From NCBI GenBank assembly GCA_937988705.1, contig CALKIA010000021.1:1-18196 (forward strand): a DNA stretch of 18,196 nucleotides. Reading direction: 5' to 3'. Positions 7,253 through 14,078 of the stretch are shown in pieces. Position 1 is the first letter of the stretch, and the number at the start of each line of letters is the position of its first letter. The notes under the pieces were generated by a model, which was not told the DNA's origin, searched no databases, and saw only the letters and a program-made list of their open reading frames with translations. Made by a program: the position numbers and the translations under genes. The DNA is from an uncultured Chloroflexota bacterium. Lineage in GTDB: Bacteria; Chloroflexota; Anaerolineae; Aggregatilineales; Phototrophicaceae.

Positions 7253-8163
7253 CTGAAGTGCTCGCCCTGCTCATCTTCCCCGGCGGTATCGCCCTACTGC
7301 TGGCCGCGCTGCTCTACGAGTGGATCAACCGCAAGCTGGCGGCGCGACTGCAAAACCGTGTCGGGCCGCGCTGGTTCCAACCGCTCGCCGATCTCGTCAA
7401 GCTGCTCGCCAAAGAGGAGATAATTCCGCAAGGTGCGCAACCCGTCCTGTTCGATCTGCTGCCCATCGTCAGCCTCGCCGCAGTCACGACGGCGGCACTC
7501 TACACTCCCCTGTTCGGACTCGCCCCGGCGGGCAGCTTCCCCGGCGATCTGATTGTCGCAGTCTACCTGTTGAGCGTGCTCAGCCTGTGCACCAGCCTCG
7601 CTGGTCTCATCACCGATGACCGTTACGCGCTGGTCGGCGGGCTGCGCGTGCTGACGCAGTTGTTCTCGTACGAAGCGCCGTTCCTGCTCGCGCTGCTGCT
7701 CCCCGCGCTGGTCGCCGGCAGTTGGCAGATTAGTGTGATCGCCGCGTACACCTCGGAGCACACATGGCTGCTGCTTACTCAGCCGGTCGGCTTTGTGGTC
7801 GCCGTGATCGGCTTGATGGGCAAACTGGAACTTCCCCCCTTCGACGCGCCGGAAGCACACACCGAAATCGTCGCCGGATCGCTCACCGAGTACAGCGGGC
7901 GCGGCCTCGCCCTGTTCCGCCTCAGCCGAAATGTTGTCCTCATCGTCGGGCTGACGCTGATCGCTGCGCTCTACCTCGGCGGCGTTGCCAACCCGCTCCT
8001 ATTTTTCGCTAAAACGCTCCTGCTGCTGGTTGGAGTGACCATTGCACAAATGCTGTTCGCTCGGCTCCGCATCGACCAGACCGTCGGTCTGTGGTGGCGG
8101 TTCGGGGTGCTGCTGGCGTTGGGTCAATGGCTGCTCACGCTGTTGGGAAAGGCTGTCGCATGA
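7249..8163 (+). CDS. mbhM: NuoH/MbhM-like membrane anchor subunit
   Basis: A protein of 304 residues with about eight hydrophobic segments, the NuoH (complex I chain 1) / MbhM / EchB family. It anchors the catalytic arm to the membrane and passes the conformational or electrostatic signal to the pumps. Family landmarks are visible: NRVGPRWFQPLADLVKL followed by the KEEIIP loop (about 36-60), YEAPF (141-145) and PPFDAPEAHTEIVAG (196-210), with the acidic residues that form the charged chain. The ATG lies within the stop of the large-subunit gene (ATGA, 7249-7252), with AAGGAG (7235-7240) nine bases upstream. The stop is again shared with the next gene (ATGA, 8160-8163). Quinone-binding residues cannot be judged by eye. 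Group 4 hydrogenases do not use quinone. Confidence 0.94.
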   Translation: MTEVLALLIFPGGIALLLAALLYEWINRKLAARLQNRVGPRWFQPLADLVKLLAKEEIIPQGAQPVLFDLLPIVSLAAVTTAALYTPLFGLAPAGSFPGDLIVAVYLLSVLSLCTSLAGLITDDRYALVGGLRVLTQLFSYEAPFLLALLLPALVAGSWQISVIAAYTSEHTWLLLTQPVGFVVAVIGLMGKLELPPFDAPEAHTEIVAGSLTEYSGRGLALFRLSRNVVLIVGLTLIAALYLGGVANPLLFFAKTLLLLVGVTIAQMLFARLRIDQTVGLWWRFGVLLALGQWLLTLLGKAVA

Positions 8164-8531
8164 AGGTTTCGACTCTGCTCGGGAACATGCTTCATTCGCT
8201 GTTCATCCGTCCGGCGACTCACCGGTATCCGCAGGTGCGCACGGTAGTGCCCGACCGTCTGCGTGGCCGCCTCGTGTGGACGTCCACCGGCTGCACGGGT
8301 TGCTCCCTGTGCGTCAAAGACTGCCCGGCGGACGCGCTGCAGCTCATCGATGTTGACCGGGCGAGTAAGCGGTTCAAGATGCGCTACCACGTTGATCGCT
8401 GCACCTTTTGCGGTCAGTGTGTGCAGAGCTGTCGCTTCAACTGTATTGAACTCGTACATGACCAGTGGGAACTGGCCGTTGTGAATCGAGAGGCGTTCAC
8501 CATCGAGTATCAGGGGGAGGGCGAATCGTGA
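8160..8531 (+). CDS. mbhN: NuoI/MbhN-like ferredoxin-type subunit with two [4Fe-4S] clusters
   Basis: A protein of 123 residues with two complete CxxCxxCxxxC motifs: Cys45, 48, 51 and 55 with a following Pro, and Cys81, 84, 87 and 91. This is the electron-entry subunit of group 4 hydrogenases, which takes electrons from reduced ferredoxin and passes them to the small subunit. No NADH-binding subunits (NuoE/F/G) are present nearby, which supports ferredoxin rather than NADH as donor. The N-terminal 40 residues hold an amphipathic segment (LLGNMLHSLFI) that would lie against the membrane, as in NuoI. The ATG is in a 4-base overlap with the preceding stop, and the TGA is in a GTGA overlap (8528-8531) with the maturation protease. 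A longer open frame extends upstream, but the overlap start fits the family length and operon style. Confidence 0.93.
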   Translation: MKVSTLLGNMLHSLFIRPATHRYPQVRTVVPDRLRGRLVWTSTGCTGCSLCVKDCPADALQLIDVDRASKRFKMRYHVDRCTFCGQCVQSCRFNCIELVHDQWELAVVNREAFTIEYQGEGES

Positions 8532-9028
8532 CGTCATGGAGCGGACTGTTACGACAGGAGATTCAGCCGGGCGTGAAGGTTGCGGTCATCGGCATCGGTC
8601 AAATTCTAAGCGGGGACGATGCGGCGGGTGTGCTGGTCGCGCGGAAGCTGCGCGAACACATTCCATCGACTGAAGAGCGCATCATCATCGACGCGGGCCT
8701 CGCGCCGGAGAACTTCACCGGATTGATTCGGCGGATGCGCCCCGATCTTCTTATCGTGGTCGATGCCGCACAGATGGGCGAGGAACCCGGCACCGTTCAC
8801 CTTATTCCATGGCACTACGCTGACGGTATCCGCGTGTCGACGCACACGCTGCCGCTCAGAATGATTTGCAGTTACCTCACCGATCAGACGGGGTGCGAAA
8901 TCGCACTGATCGGCATTCAAGTGGGGGATGCGCAGTTTGGCCACCCGCCGACCCGCGCCGTCAAAACGGCAGCGGCGCGGGTCGCGCGCAAACTGGAAGG
9001 GCTGCTGCGCATACCGGAACCGATTTAG
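8528..9028 (+). CDS. hycI: Hydrogenase maturation endopeptidase, HycI type (peptidase M52)
   Basis: A soluble protein of 166 residues from the M52 family, which cuts the C-terminal tail of [NiFe]-hydrogenase large subunits once nickel is in place. The family elements are in order: VAVIGIGQILSGDDAAG near the N-terminus, a DAGLAPENFTG segment, LLIVVDAAQMG, STHTLPL and LIGIQVGD. By position Asp31, Asp79 and His106 would be the three nickel-sensing ligands known from E. coli HybD. The APEN segment and the STHTLPL motif are typical of HycI, which serves the group 4 enzyme of formate hydrogenlyase, so the partner here is probably the large subunit at 6077. The GTG start overlaps the ferredoxin subunit stop (GTGA) and has a GGGGGAGGG ribosome site. 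It closes the group 4 gene block; 43 bases follow before the next gene. Confidence 0.93.
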   Translation: MTSWSGLLRQEIQPGVKVAVIGIGQILSGDDAAGVLVARKLREHIPSTEERIIIDAGLAPENFTGLIRRMRPDLLIVVDAAQMGEEPGTVHLIPWHYADGIRVSTHTLPLRMICSYLTDQTGCEIALIGIQVGDAQFGHPPTRAVKTAAARVARKLEGLLRIPEPI

Positions 9029-9035
9029 AGCTGTT

Positions 9036-9045
9036 CTTGGCCAAG
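9036..9045. repeat. 10-base perfect palindrome between the two hydrogenase blocks
   Basis: CTTGGCCAAG is a perfect palindrome in the only sizeable gap (43 bases) within the hydrogenase gene run, between the group 4 protease and the group 3b genes. It could be an operator half, a processing site or chance. No -10 or -35 like boxes are evident beside it. Confidence 0.3.
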
Positions 9046-9071
9046 CGGTGAGTGGACGAAGGGGTAGAACC

Positions 9072-10253
9072 ATGACGAAATCGTCCAAAGCGGATTTTAA
9101 GTCGAGATTTGTGCTAGAACGGCAGGACTTCCAGTGTTTACTGGACGCCCTGAATGGGCAAGGCTATCGGCTCATCGCCCCCACGCCGCGTGACGGCGCG
9201 GTGGTCTACGATGAGATCGCCGCTGTGAGTGATCTCCCTATCGGCTTGACCGACGAGCAGGAACGCGGGACGTATCGACTGAAAGATGGCGATCCGGGTC
9301 GTTTGTTCGGCTGCGGTTTGGGCCCTCACTCGTGGAAGAAATTTCTTTACCCCGCCGAACTCCGGCTGTGGAACGCCCACGCCAACGGCAGTCTCGCGAT
9401 CACACCGGATGACCATCACCCCGAACGACTGGCCCTAATCGGCGTGCGCGCCTGCGAACTCGGCGCGCTCCGCGTACTGGATCGAGTCTTGAGCGGCGGC
9501 CAGTATCATGACACCGTGTATGAAGCGCAGCGCGATCACCTCTTCATCGTCGCCGTCAACTGTGGGCGCGCGGGGAATACCTGTTTCTGCGCCTCAATGA
9601 ACACTGGGCCACGCGCTGAATCCGGCTTTGATCTGGCGCTGACCGAAATTCTCGAGCCGGAACGCCATTACTTTGTCGTCGAGGTGGGCAGTGAAGCCGG
9701 TCAACGCCTGTTCGACGGTGTGCCGCATCAGTCCGCGCTGGAGGCCGATGTGCAGAAGGCAACCACCATCATCGAAACCACCGCCACGCATATGGGCCGT
9801 CATCTCGATACAACCGGTATCAAAGATCTGCTCTACGCCAATTTCGAAAATTCGGAATGGGATGAAGTGGCCGCCCGCTGCCTGACCTGCGGCAACTGCA
9901 CGCTCGTCTGCCCGACATGCTTCTGTACCACCGTCGAAGATGTCGCGGAACTCACAGGTGCTTCAGCCCAACGCATCCGCCGCTGGGACTCGTGCTTCAC
10001 GATGGACTTCTCATATGTTGTCGGCGGGCACGTCCGCGCCTCCGCGCGTTCGCGCTACCGCCAGTGGCTGACGCATAAGCTGGCCGCATGGATTGACCAG
10101 TTTGGCTCGTCAGGGTGCGTCGGCTGCGGGCGCTGCATCACCTGGTGTCCGGTTGGCATCGACCTCACCGAAGAGGCCAAAACCATCCGCGCGCACAGCC
10201 AGCCCAAACCCGAAACCAAATCCCGAAAGAAAATTCATCATGAAAACACTTGA
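9072..10253 (+). CDS. hydB: Group 3b hydrogenase beta subunit, HydB-like 4Fe-4S protein
   Basis: A soluble protein of 393 residues resembling the beta subunit of the NAD(P)-linked sulfhydrogenase of Pyrococcus (HydB/SHI beta) and related anaerobic sulfite reductase A subunits. Two cluster motifs near the C-terminus are clear: Cys270, 273, 276 and 280 (CLTCGNCTLVC) and Cys349, 352, 355 and 359 (CVGCGRCITWC), both followed by Pro. An extra pair, Cys171 and Cys173, lies in a GNTCFCASMNTGP segment that is also typical of the family. The protein carries electrons between the flavin subunit and the hydrogenase core. I chose ATG 9072, which has GAAGGGG about 8 bases upstream; the open frame extends further up but would overlap the protease gene by 100 bases. 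The last 14 bases overlap the next gene. The C-terminal tail is Lys/Pro rich. Confidence 0.93.
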   Translation: MTKSSKADFKSRFVLERQDFQCLLDALNGQGYRLIAPTPRDGAVVYDEIAAVSDLPIGLTDEQERGTYRLKDGDPGRLFGCGLGPHSWKKFLYPAELRLWNAHANGSLAITPDDHHPERLALIGVRACELGALRVLDRVLSGGQYHDTVYEAQRDHLFIVAVNCGRAGNTCFCASMNTGPRAESGFDLALTEILEPERHYFVVEVGSEAGQRLFDGVPHQSALEADVQKATTIIETTATHMGRHLDTTGIKDLLYANFENSEWDEVAARCLTCGNCTLVCPTCFCTTVEDVAELTGASAQRIRRWDSCFTMDFSYVVGGHVRASARSRYRQWLTHKLAAWIDQFGSSGCVGCGRCITWCPVGIDLTEEAKTIRAHSQPKPETKSRKKIHHENT

Positions 10254-10701
10254 AACCATTGTGGCAAAACATCCATTCTTTGATGGGTTGCAGCCCGCCT
10301 ATCTGGAACTCATCACGGGCTGCGCGGCCAACCATGTCATCAAAGCGGGCGAGTTTTTGTTCCGCGAAGGCGAAGAAGCGCAGCAGTTTTTCGTAATCCG
10401 CGAGGGTACGCTCAAGCTCCTCGTGCAAATGCCCGCGGCGGGCGAAATCATCCTGCAAACGATTCATTCCGGTGAGATCGTCGGCTGGTCGTGGCTGTTT
10501 TCACCCTACCGCTGGCATTTTTCCGGTCGCGCCGCGACAGAACTACGCGTACTAACGTTTGACGGTGCCTGCTTGCGTCAGAAATGCGACGCCGACACGG
10601 GTTTCGGCTACGAATTCATGAAACGGTTCTCGCGCATCATGATGGAACGCCTGCAGGCGACGCGCTTACAGCTCATCGACCTGTATCAGGTGCGCGAATG
10701 A
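10240..10701 (+). CDS. Stand-alone cyclic-nucleotide-binding-fold (Crp-like sensor) protein in the hydrogenase operon
   Basis: A soluble protein of 153 residues made of a Crp/Fnr-type beta-roll (about 5-115) and a C-terminal helix (about 120-150), without the helix-turn-helix that Crp proteins need to bind DNA. The beta-roll shows the usual FFDGL, Ala-Gly-Glu-x-Leu-Phe-x-Glu-Gly and Gly-x-Leu-Lys-Leu features. The region that should form the phosphate-binding cassette is unusual: SGEIVGWSWLFSPYRWHFSGRAA (77-99 region) keeps Gly78-Glu79 and an Arg-Ala pair (97-98) but inserts a Trp/Tyr-rich stretch where cyclic-nucleotide binders have a short Ala/Leu-rich helix. It may therefore bind another ligand or mediate protein contacts. 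The ATG overlaps the end of hydB by 14 bases, and hydG begins 12 bases after its stop, so it is made with the enzyme. A regulatory or assembly role for the group 3b hydrogenase is inference. Confidence 0.85.
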   Translation: MKTLETIVAKHPFFDGLQPAYLELITGCAANHVIKAGEFLFREGEEAQQFFVIREGTLKLLVQMPAAGEIILQTIHSGEIVGWSWLFSPYRWHFSGRAATELRVLTFDGACLRQKCDADTGFGYEFMKRFSRIMMERLQATRLQLIDLYQVRE

Positions 10702-10713
10702 GGGGGAAGCCGC

Positions 10714-11577
10714 ATGAGTACATTGGACTTTGTGACCGTCCCGGTCAACGTTTCTGACCCCATGATTCCCCGCGTGTACCGCGTACTGCGAACGCGCTGG
10801 AACACGGGCGATACTTTTTCGCTGGAGCTGGTGCCGCAGGAAGGCGGGGATATCCCCGCCTTTGAGCCGGGACAGTTCAACATGGTTTACATCTATGGCG
10901 TGGGCGAAATCCCAATTTCGATCAGCGGCGACCCCGCCCGTCGTGACCTACTCATTCACACCACCCGTGCTGTCGGCACGGTGACGCACTCGATGAGCAA
11001 ACTCAATGTCGACGATACGCTCGGTGTGCGCGGCCCATTCGGCTCGGCGTGGCCCGTCGAACTTGGACGCGGCAAAGACATTGTGATCGTGGCCGGCGGC
11101 ATCGGGCTCGCACCGCTGCGTCCCGCCATGTATCGCATCCTCGCCAACCGCGAACAGTATGGACGCGTCGTGCTGCTCTATGGCGCACGCACCCCCGCCG
11201 ATGTCCTGTATCGCAAAGAATTGGAACAGTGGCGCTCACAGTTTGATCTCGACGTGTTCGTGACCGTCGACCGCGCTACGGGCAACTGGCGCGGCAGCGT
11301 CGGCCTCGTCACGCAGTTGATCGGGCGCGCGCCGTTCGATCCGCTGAACTCAATGGCGATCGTTTGCGGGCCGGAATTGATGATGCGCTTCACGACTATG
11401 GAACTGATGAAGCGCGGCATCAGTGGGAACAACATCTATATCTCGCTGGAACGGAACATGAAGTGCGGCATTGGGCTGTGCGGTCACTGCCAGCTCGGGT
11501 CAGTCTTCGTGTGCAAAGATGGCCCGGTCTTCCAGCACAGTCAGGTTGAGCACCTGCTCACCAGATGGGAGCTGTAA
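10714..11577 (+). CDS. hydG: Group 3b hydrogenase gamma subunit, HydG-like FAD/NAD(P)-binding protein
   Basis: A flavoprotein of 287 residues from the ferredoxin-NADP reductase-like family (SHI gamma, also similar to dihydroorotate dehydrogenase PyrK and NfnA/SudB). The FAD-binding barrel covers about 15-115, with EPGQFNMVYI at 51-60 and the PISIS segment at 67-71. The nucleotide-binding Rossmann part starts at VAGGIGLAPLRPA (126-138). The C-terminal [2Fe-2S] ligands are Cys251, Cys256, Cys259 and Cys267 (KCGIGLCGHCQLGSVFVC). It exchanges hydride with NAD(P)H and passes electrons to HydB and the small subunit. GAGGGGGAAG lies just before the ATG. Only one base separates its stop from the small-subunit start. 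Whether NADH or NADPH is preferred cannot be read with confidence by eye. Confidence 0.94.
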   Translation: MSTLDFVTVPVNVSDPMIPRVYRVLRTRWNTGDTFSLELVPQEGGDIPAFEPGQFNMVYIYGVGEIPISISGDPARRDLLIHTTRAVGTVTHSMSKLNVDDTLGVRGPFGSAWPVELGRGKDIVIVAGGIGLAPLRPAMYRILANREQYGRVVLLYGARTPADVLYRKELEQWRSQFDLDVFVTVDRATGNWRGSVGLVTQLIGRAPFDPLNSMAIVCGPELMMRFTTMELMKRGISGNNIYISLERNMKCGIGLCGHCQLGSVFVCKDGPVFQHSQVEHLLTRWEL

Positions 11578-11578
11578 C

Positions 11579-12358
11579 ATGGAGCGCAAAAACAAACCCA
11601 AGATCGCAGTCTGGAAGTTCGCCTCCTGTGACGGCTGCCAGTTGAGCCTGCTGGACTGTGAAGACGAACTGCTGACCGTCGCGGAAGCGGTCGAAATCGC
11701 CTACTTCCCCGAAGCGACGAGCGTCTCGGTTAAGGGGCCATACGATGTGTCGCTGGTCGAAGGCTCGATCACCACGCAGCATGACGCCGAACGTATTCAC
11801 CGCGTCCGCCGCGCCTCCAAGGTTCTGATCACGATTGGTGCGTGTGCGACGGCGGGCGGCATTCAAGCGCTGCGCAACTTCAAAGACACCAAAGCTCTCA
11901 CCGCCATGGTCTACGCCAATCCCAAATACATCGAAACGCTGAGCAAATCCACGCCGATTGCCGATCACGTGTTCGTGGATTTTGAGCTGCGCGGCTGCCC
12001 GATCAGTAAGAAGCAGCTGCTCGAAGTTATCGGCGCGTATCTCGATGGGCGCAAACCGATCACACCGCATTACAGCGTATGCGTGGAATGCAAACGGCGC
12101 GGCACCCCCTGCGTGATGGTCGCGCACGGTACGCCGTGTCTCGGCCCGGTGACGCAGGCGGGTTGTAACGCGCTGTGTCCCGCCTACCAACGCGGCTGCT
12201 TCGGCTGTTTTGGCCCGGCGGAAGTACCGAACACGCGCGCCCTCGCCGAACAGTGGAAAGTACTCGGCAAGTCACCGCAAGATCTCGTCCGCATCTTCCG
12301 CACCTTCAATGCCTACGCCGACGCCTTCCGGAAAGAGAGTGATGTTCATGAAAGCTAA
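11579..12358 (+). CDS. hydD: Group 3b [NiFe]-hydrogenase small subunit, HydD-like
   Basis: A cytoplasmic small subunit of 259 residues with no twin-arginine signal. The proximal cluster ligands are Cys17 and Cys20 (FASCDGCQLSLLD), Cys89 (IGACATAGGIQ) and Cys140 (RGCPISKKQ). Eight further cysteines between 168 and 210 (168, 171, 178, 187, 196, 200, 207, 210) supply two more [4Fe-4S] clusters, which makes a three-cluster relay as in group 3 enzymes and contrasts with the single-cluster small subunit at 5171. It hands electrons from the NiFe site to HydB/HydG. The ATG lies one base after the hydG stop. The end overlaps the large-subunit gene by 11 bases, so the two core subunits are translated together. 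Confidence 0.95.
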   Translation: MERKNKPKIAVWKFASCDGCQLSLLDCEDELLTVAEAVEIAYFPEATSVSVKGPYDVSLVEGSITTQHDAERIHRVRRASKVLITIGACATAGGIQALRNFKDTKALTAMVYANPKYIETLSKSTPIADHVFVDFELRGCPISKKQLLEVIGAYLDGRKPITPHYSVCVECKRRGTPCVMVAHGTPCLGPVTQAGCNALCPAYQRGCFGCFGPAEVPNTRALAEQWKVLGKSPQDLVRIFRTFNAYADAFRKESDVHES

Positions 12359-13655
12359 CGGCACTCCCACGACCCGTACCCTCAAAGTTGACATACTGGC
12401 GCGCGTCGAAGGCGAAGGATCGCTGTACGTCAAGCTGAAGGGCGATGCCATCACGGATATCAAGTTCAAAATCTTTGAGCCGCCGCGCCTGTTCGAAGGG
12501 TTTCTACGCGGGCGCGCTTACAGCGAAGCGCCGGACATCACCGCGCGCATTTGCGGCATCTGCCCTGTCGCCTACCAGATGAGTGCCGTCTACGCGATGG
12601 AACGCGCGCTCAACGTCAAGGTCGATCCTGCGATCCGCGCATTGCGCCGACTGCTCTACTGTGGCGAATGGATTGAAAGCCACGTGCTGCACATCTATAT
12701 GCTGCACGCGCCCGACTTCCTCGGCTACCCGGACGCCCTAACACTCGCCAAAGACTACCCGGACGCGGTCAAGCGCGGGCTAACCCTCAAGAAGATCGGC
12801 AATGAGATCGTGCGCGTGCTTGGCGGACGGGAAATTCACCCGATCAATGTGCGCGTCGGCGGCTTCTACCATGTGCCGACCAAACGCGAATTGCAGCCGC
12901 TGCTGGAACAGCTCAAATGGGCGCGCGATGCCGCCTTCGCGACTGCCGAATGGGCGGGCACACTGCCCATCCCCGCTTTCGAATACGATTACGAGTTTGT
13001 CGCGCTGCATCACCCCGACGAGTACCCGCTCTGCGAAGGTCGACTCGTCTCGAACAAGGGAGTGAACATCGACATTGAGGACTTCGAGCAACATTTCATC
13101 GAAGAACATGTCGCCCACTCCAATGCGCTGCATTCGGTGATCAAAGGGCGCGGCATGTACCACGTTGGCCCGCTGGCGCGCTACAACCTCAACTACGATC
13201 AGCTTACGCCGTTGGCCCAGGAGGCGGCCGCCGCTGGCGGACTTAAGCGCATCTGCACCAACCCCTTCCAAACGATTGTCGTGCGCGCTGTCGAGACGGT
13301 CTACGCCTGCGACCACGCCATCGACATTATCGAACAGTACGAGCCACCACCCAGTCCCGCCGCAATCGTCACACCGGGCGCGGGGACGGGTTGGGGCGTC
13401 ACAGAAGCGCCGCGCGGCTTCCTGTATCACCGCTACCGCCTTGACTACACCGGGGCAATTCTCGACGCCCGCATCGTGCCACCGACCGCGCAAAACCAGA
13501 AGATCATCGAAGATGATCTGCGGCGTTATGTGGCGGGTCATCTGCAGCTTTCGGACGAAGACCTCACCTTGCAGTGTGAACAGGTCATCCGCAACTACGA
13601 TCCGTGTATCTCGTGTGCCACCCATTTCCTGAAACTCGTCGTTGACCGAACTTAA
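12348..13655 (+). CDS. hydA: Group 3b [NiFe]-hydrogenase large subunit, HydA-like
   Basis: The catalytic subunit, 435 residues, of a soluble bidirectional hydrogenase. The N-terminal ligand motif is Cys69 and Cys72 in ARICGICPVAYQ. The C-terminal motif is Cys420 and Cys423 in DPCISCATH, with His426 at the expected protease cut site. The peptide after His426 is only nine residues (FLKLVVDRT), a short tail as in other group 3 enzymes and unlike the 27-residue tail of the group 4 enzyme upstream. The RVEGEG segment near residue 20 is typical of large subunits. Two in-frame ATGs (12342 and 12348) compete; I prefer 12348 because the GGAAAGAGAG site is better spaced from it. The gene overlaps hydD by 11 bases. 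The reaction is H2 oxidation or evolution coupled to NAD(P); sulfur-reducing activity, known in archaeal relatives, is not proven here. Confidence 0.95.
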   Translation: MKANGTPTTRTLKVDILARVEGEGSLYVKLKGDAITDIKFKIFEPPRLFEGFLRGRAYSEAPDITARICGICPVAYQMSAVYAMERALNVKVDPAIRALRRLLYCGEWIESHVLHIYMLHAPDFLGYPDALTLAKDYPDAVKRGLTLKKIGNEIVRVLGGREIHPINVRVGGFYHVPTKRELQPLLEQLKWARDAAFATAEWAGTLPIPAFEYDYEFVALHHPDEYPLCEGRLVSNKGVNIDIEDFEQHFIEEHVAHSNALHSVIKGRGMYHVGPLARYNLNYDQLTPLAQEAAAAGGLKRICTNPFQTIVVRAVETVYACDHAIDIIEQYEPPPSPAAIVTPGAGTGWGVTEAPRGFLYHRYRLDYTGAILDARIVPPTAQNQKIIEDDLRRYVAGHLQLSDEDLTLQCEQVIRNYDPCISCATHFLKLVVDRT

Positions 13656-13666
13656 CGGAGGGCGAA

Positions 13667-14071
13667 ATGTCTCATACAGCTTTAGCTTATGGCTTACAGC
13701 GCACGCTCAATACATCGTTCGAAACCGCGTATCAGCAGGCGCACCTCGCGCTGAATGCGGCTGGCTTCAAAATCGTCGCCGAGGTCGACCTGGCTGCGCT
13801 GCTGGCCCATGAATCGGCCTACAGCCTCGCGCAGCGCGTCCTCGTCGTCATCAAACCGGAGATCGCCCAGCGCGCGCTGGCGGTCGCGCCGCAGGTGAGC
13901 GTCGCACTGCTGTGCAACATCGCCATCTCCCAGCCGACTGAAGAACTGGTCGAGGTGCAGGCCACCGATCCTCTCATCGTGTGGAGCGAGATTCACGCCG
14001 CCTTCCTCAAACCGATCGCCGAGGAGCTGCGCGAACAACTGCGCCACGTGATTGAAGCAGTGACAGGATAG
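13667..14071 (+). CDS. DUF302-family protein
   Basis: A soluble protein of 134 residues. The pattern of a Phe-Glu-x-Ala helix, a GFKIVAEVDLAALL strand/turn (about 33-46), a Lys-Pro-Glu-Ile-Ala-x-Arg-Ala-Leu segment (63-72) and a following VALLCNIAI strand (about 79-87) fits the DUF302 family, small alpha/beta proteins of unknown function. The single Cys in the strand and the following acidic residues may mark a ligand or metal site, but this is speculative. GGAGG lies eight bases before the ATG, and the gene is tightly packed between hydA (11 bases before) and the maturation protease (7 bases after), so a role in assembling or tuning the group 3b enzyme is plausible. No signal peptide or membrane segment is present. 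The family call is by eye. Confidence 0.75.
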   Translation: MSHTALAYGLQRTLNTSFETAYQQAHLALNAAGFKIVAEVDLAALLAHESAYSLAQRVLVVIKPEIAQRALAVAPQVSVALLCNIAISQPTEELVEVQATDPLIVWSEIHAAFLKPIAEELREQLRHVIEAVTG

Positions 14072-14078
14072 TGCAATC

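Noticed and set aside
632..8531. Reading the first block as an ordinary NADH-quinone oxidoreductase (complex I)
   Set aside because: The NuoD-like subunit keeps CGIC and CFSC nickel ligands plus a removable tail, a HycI-type protease follows, and NuoE, NuoF and NuoG are absent.
12780..13625. Minus-strand open frame (281 codons) opposite the group 3b large subunit
   Set aside because: It is a shadow of the catalytic subunit gene with no family signature and no ribosome site.
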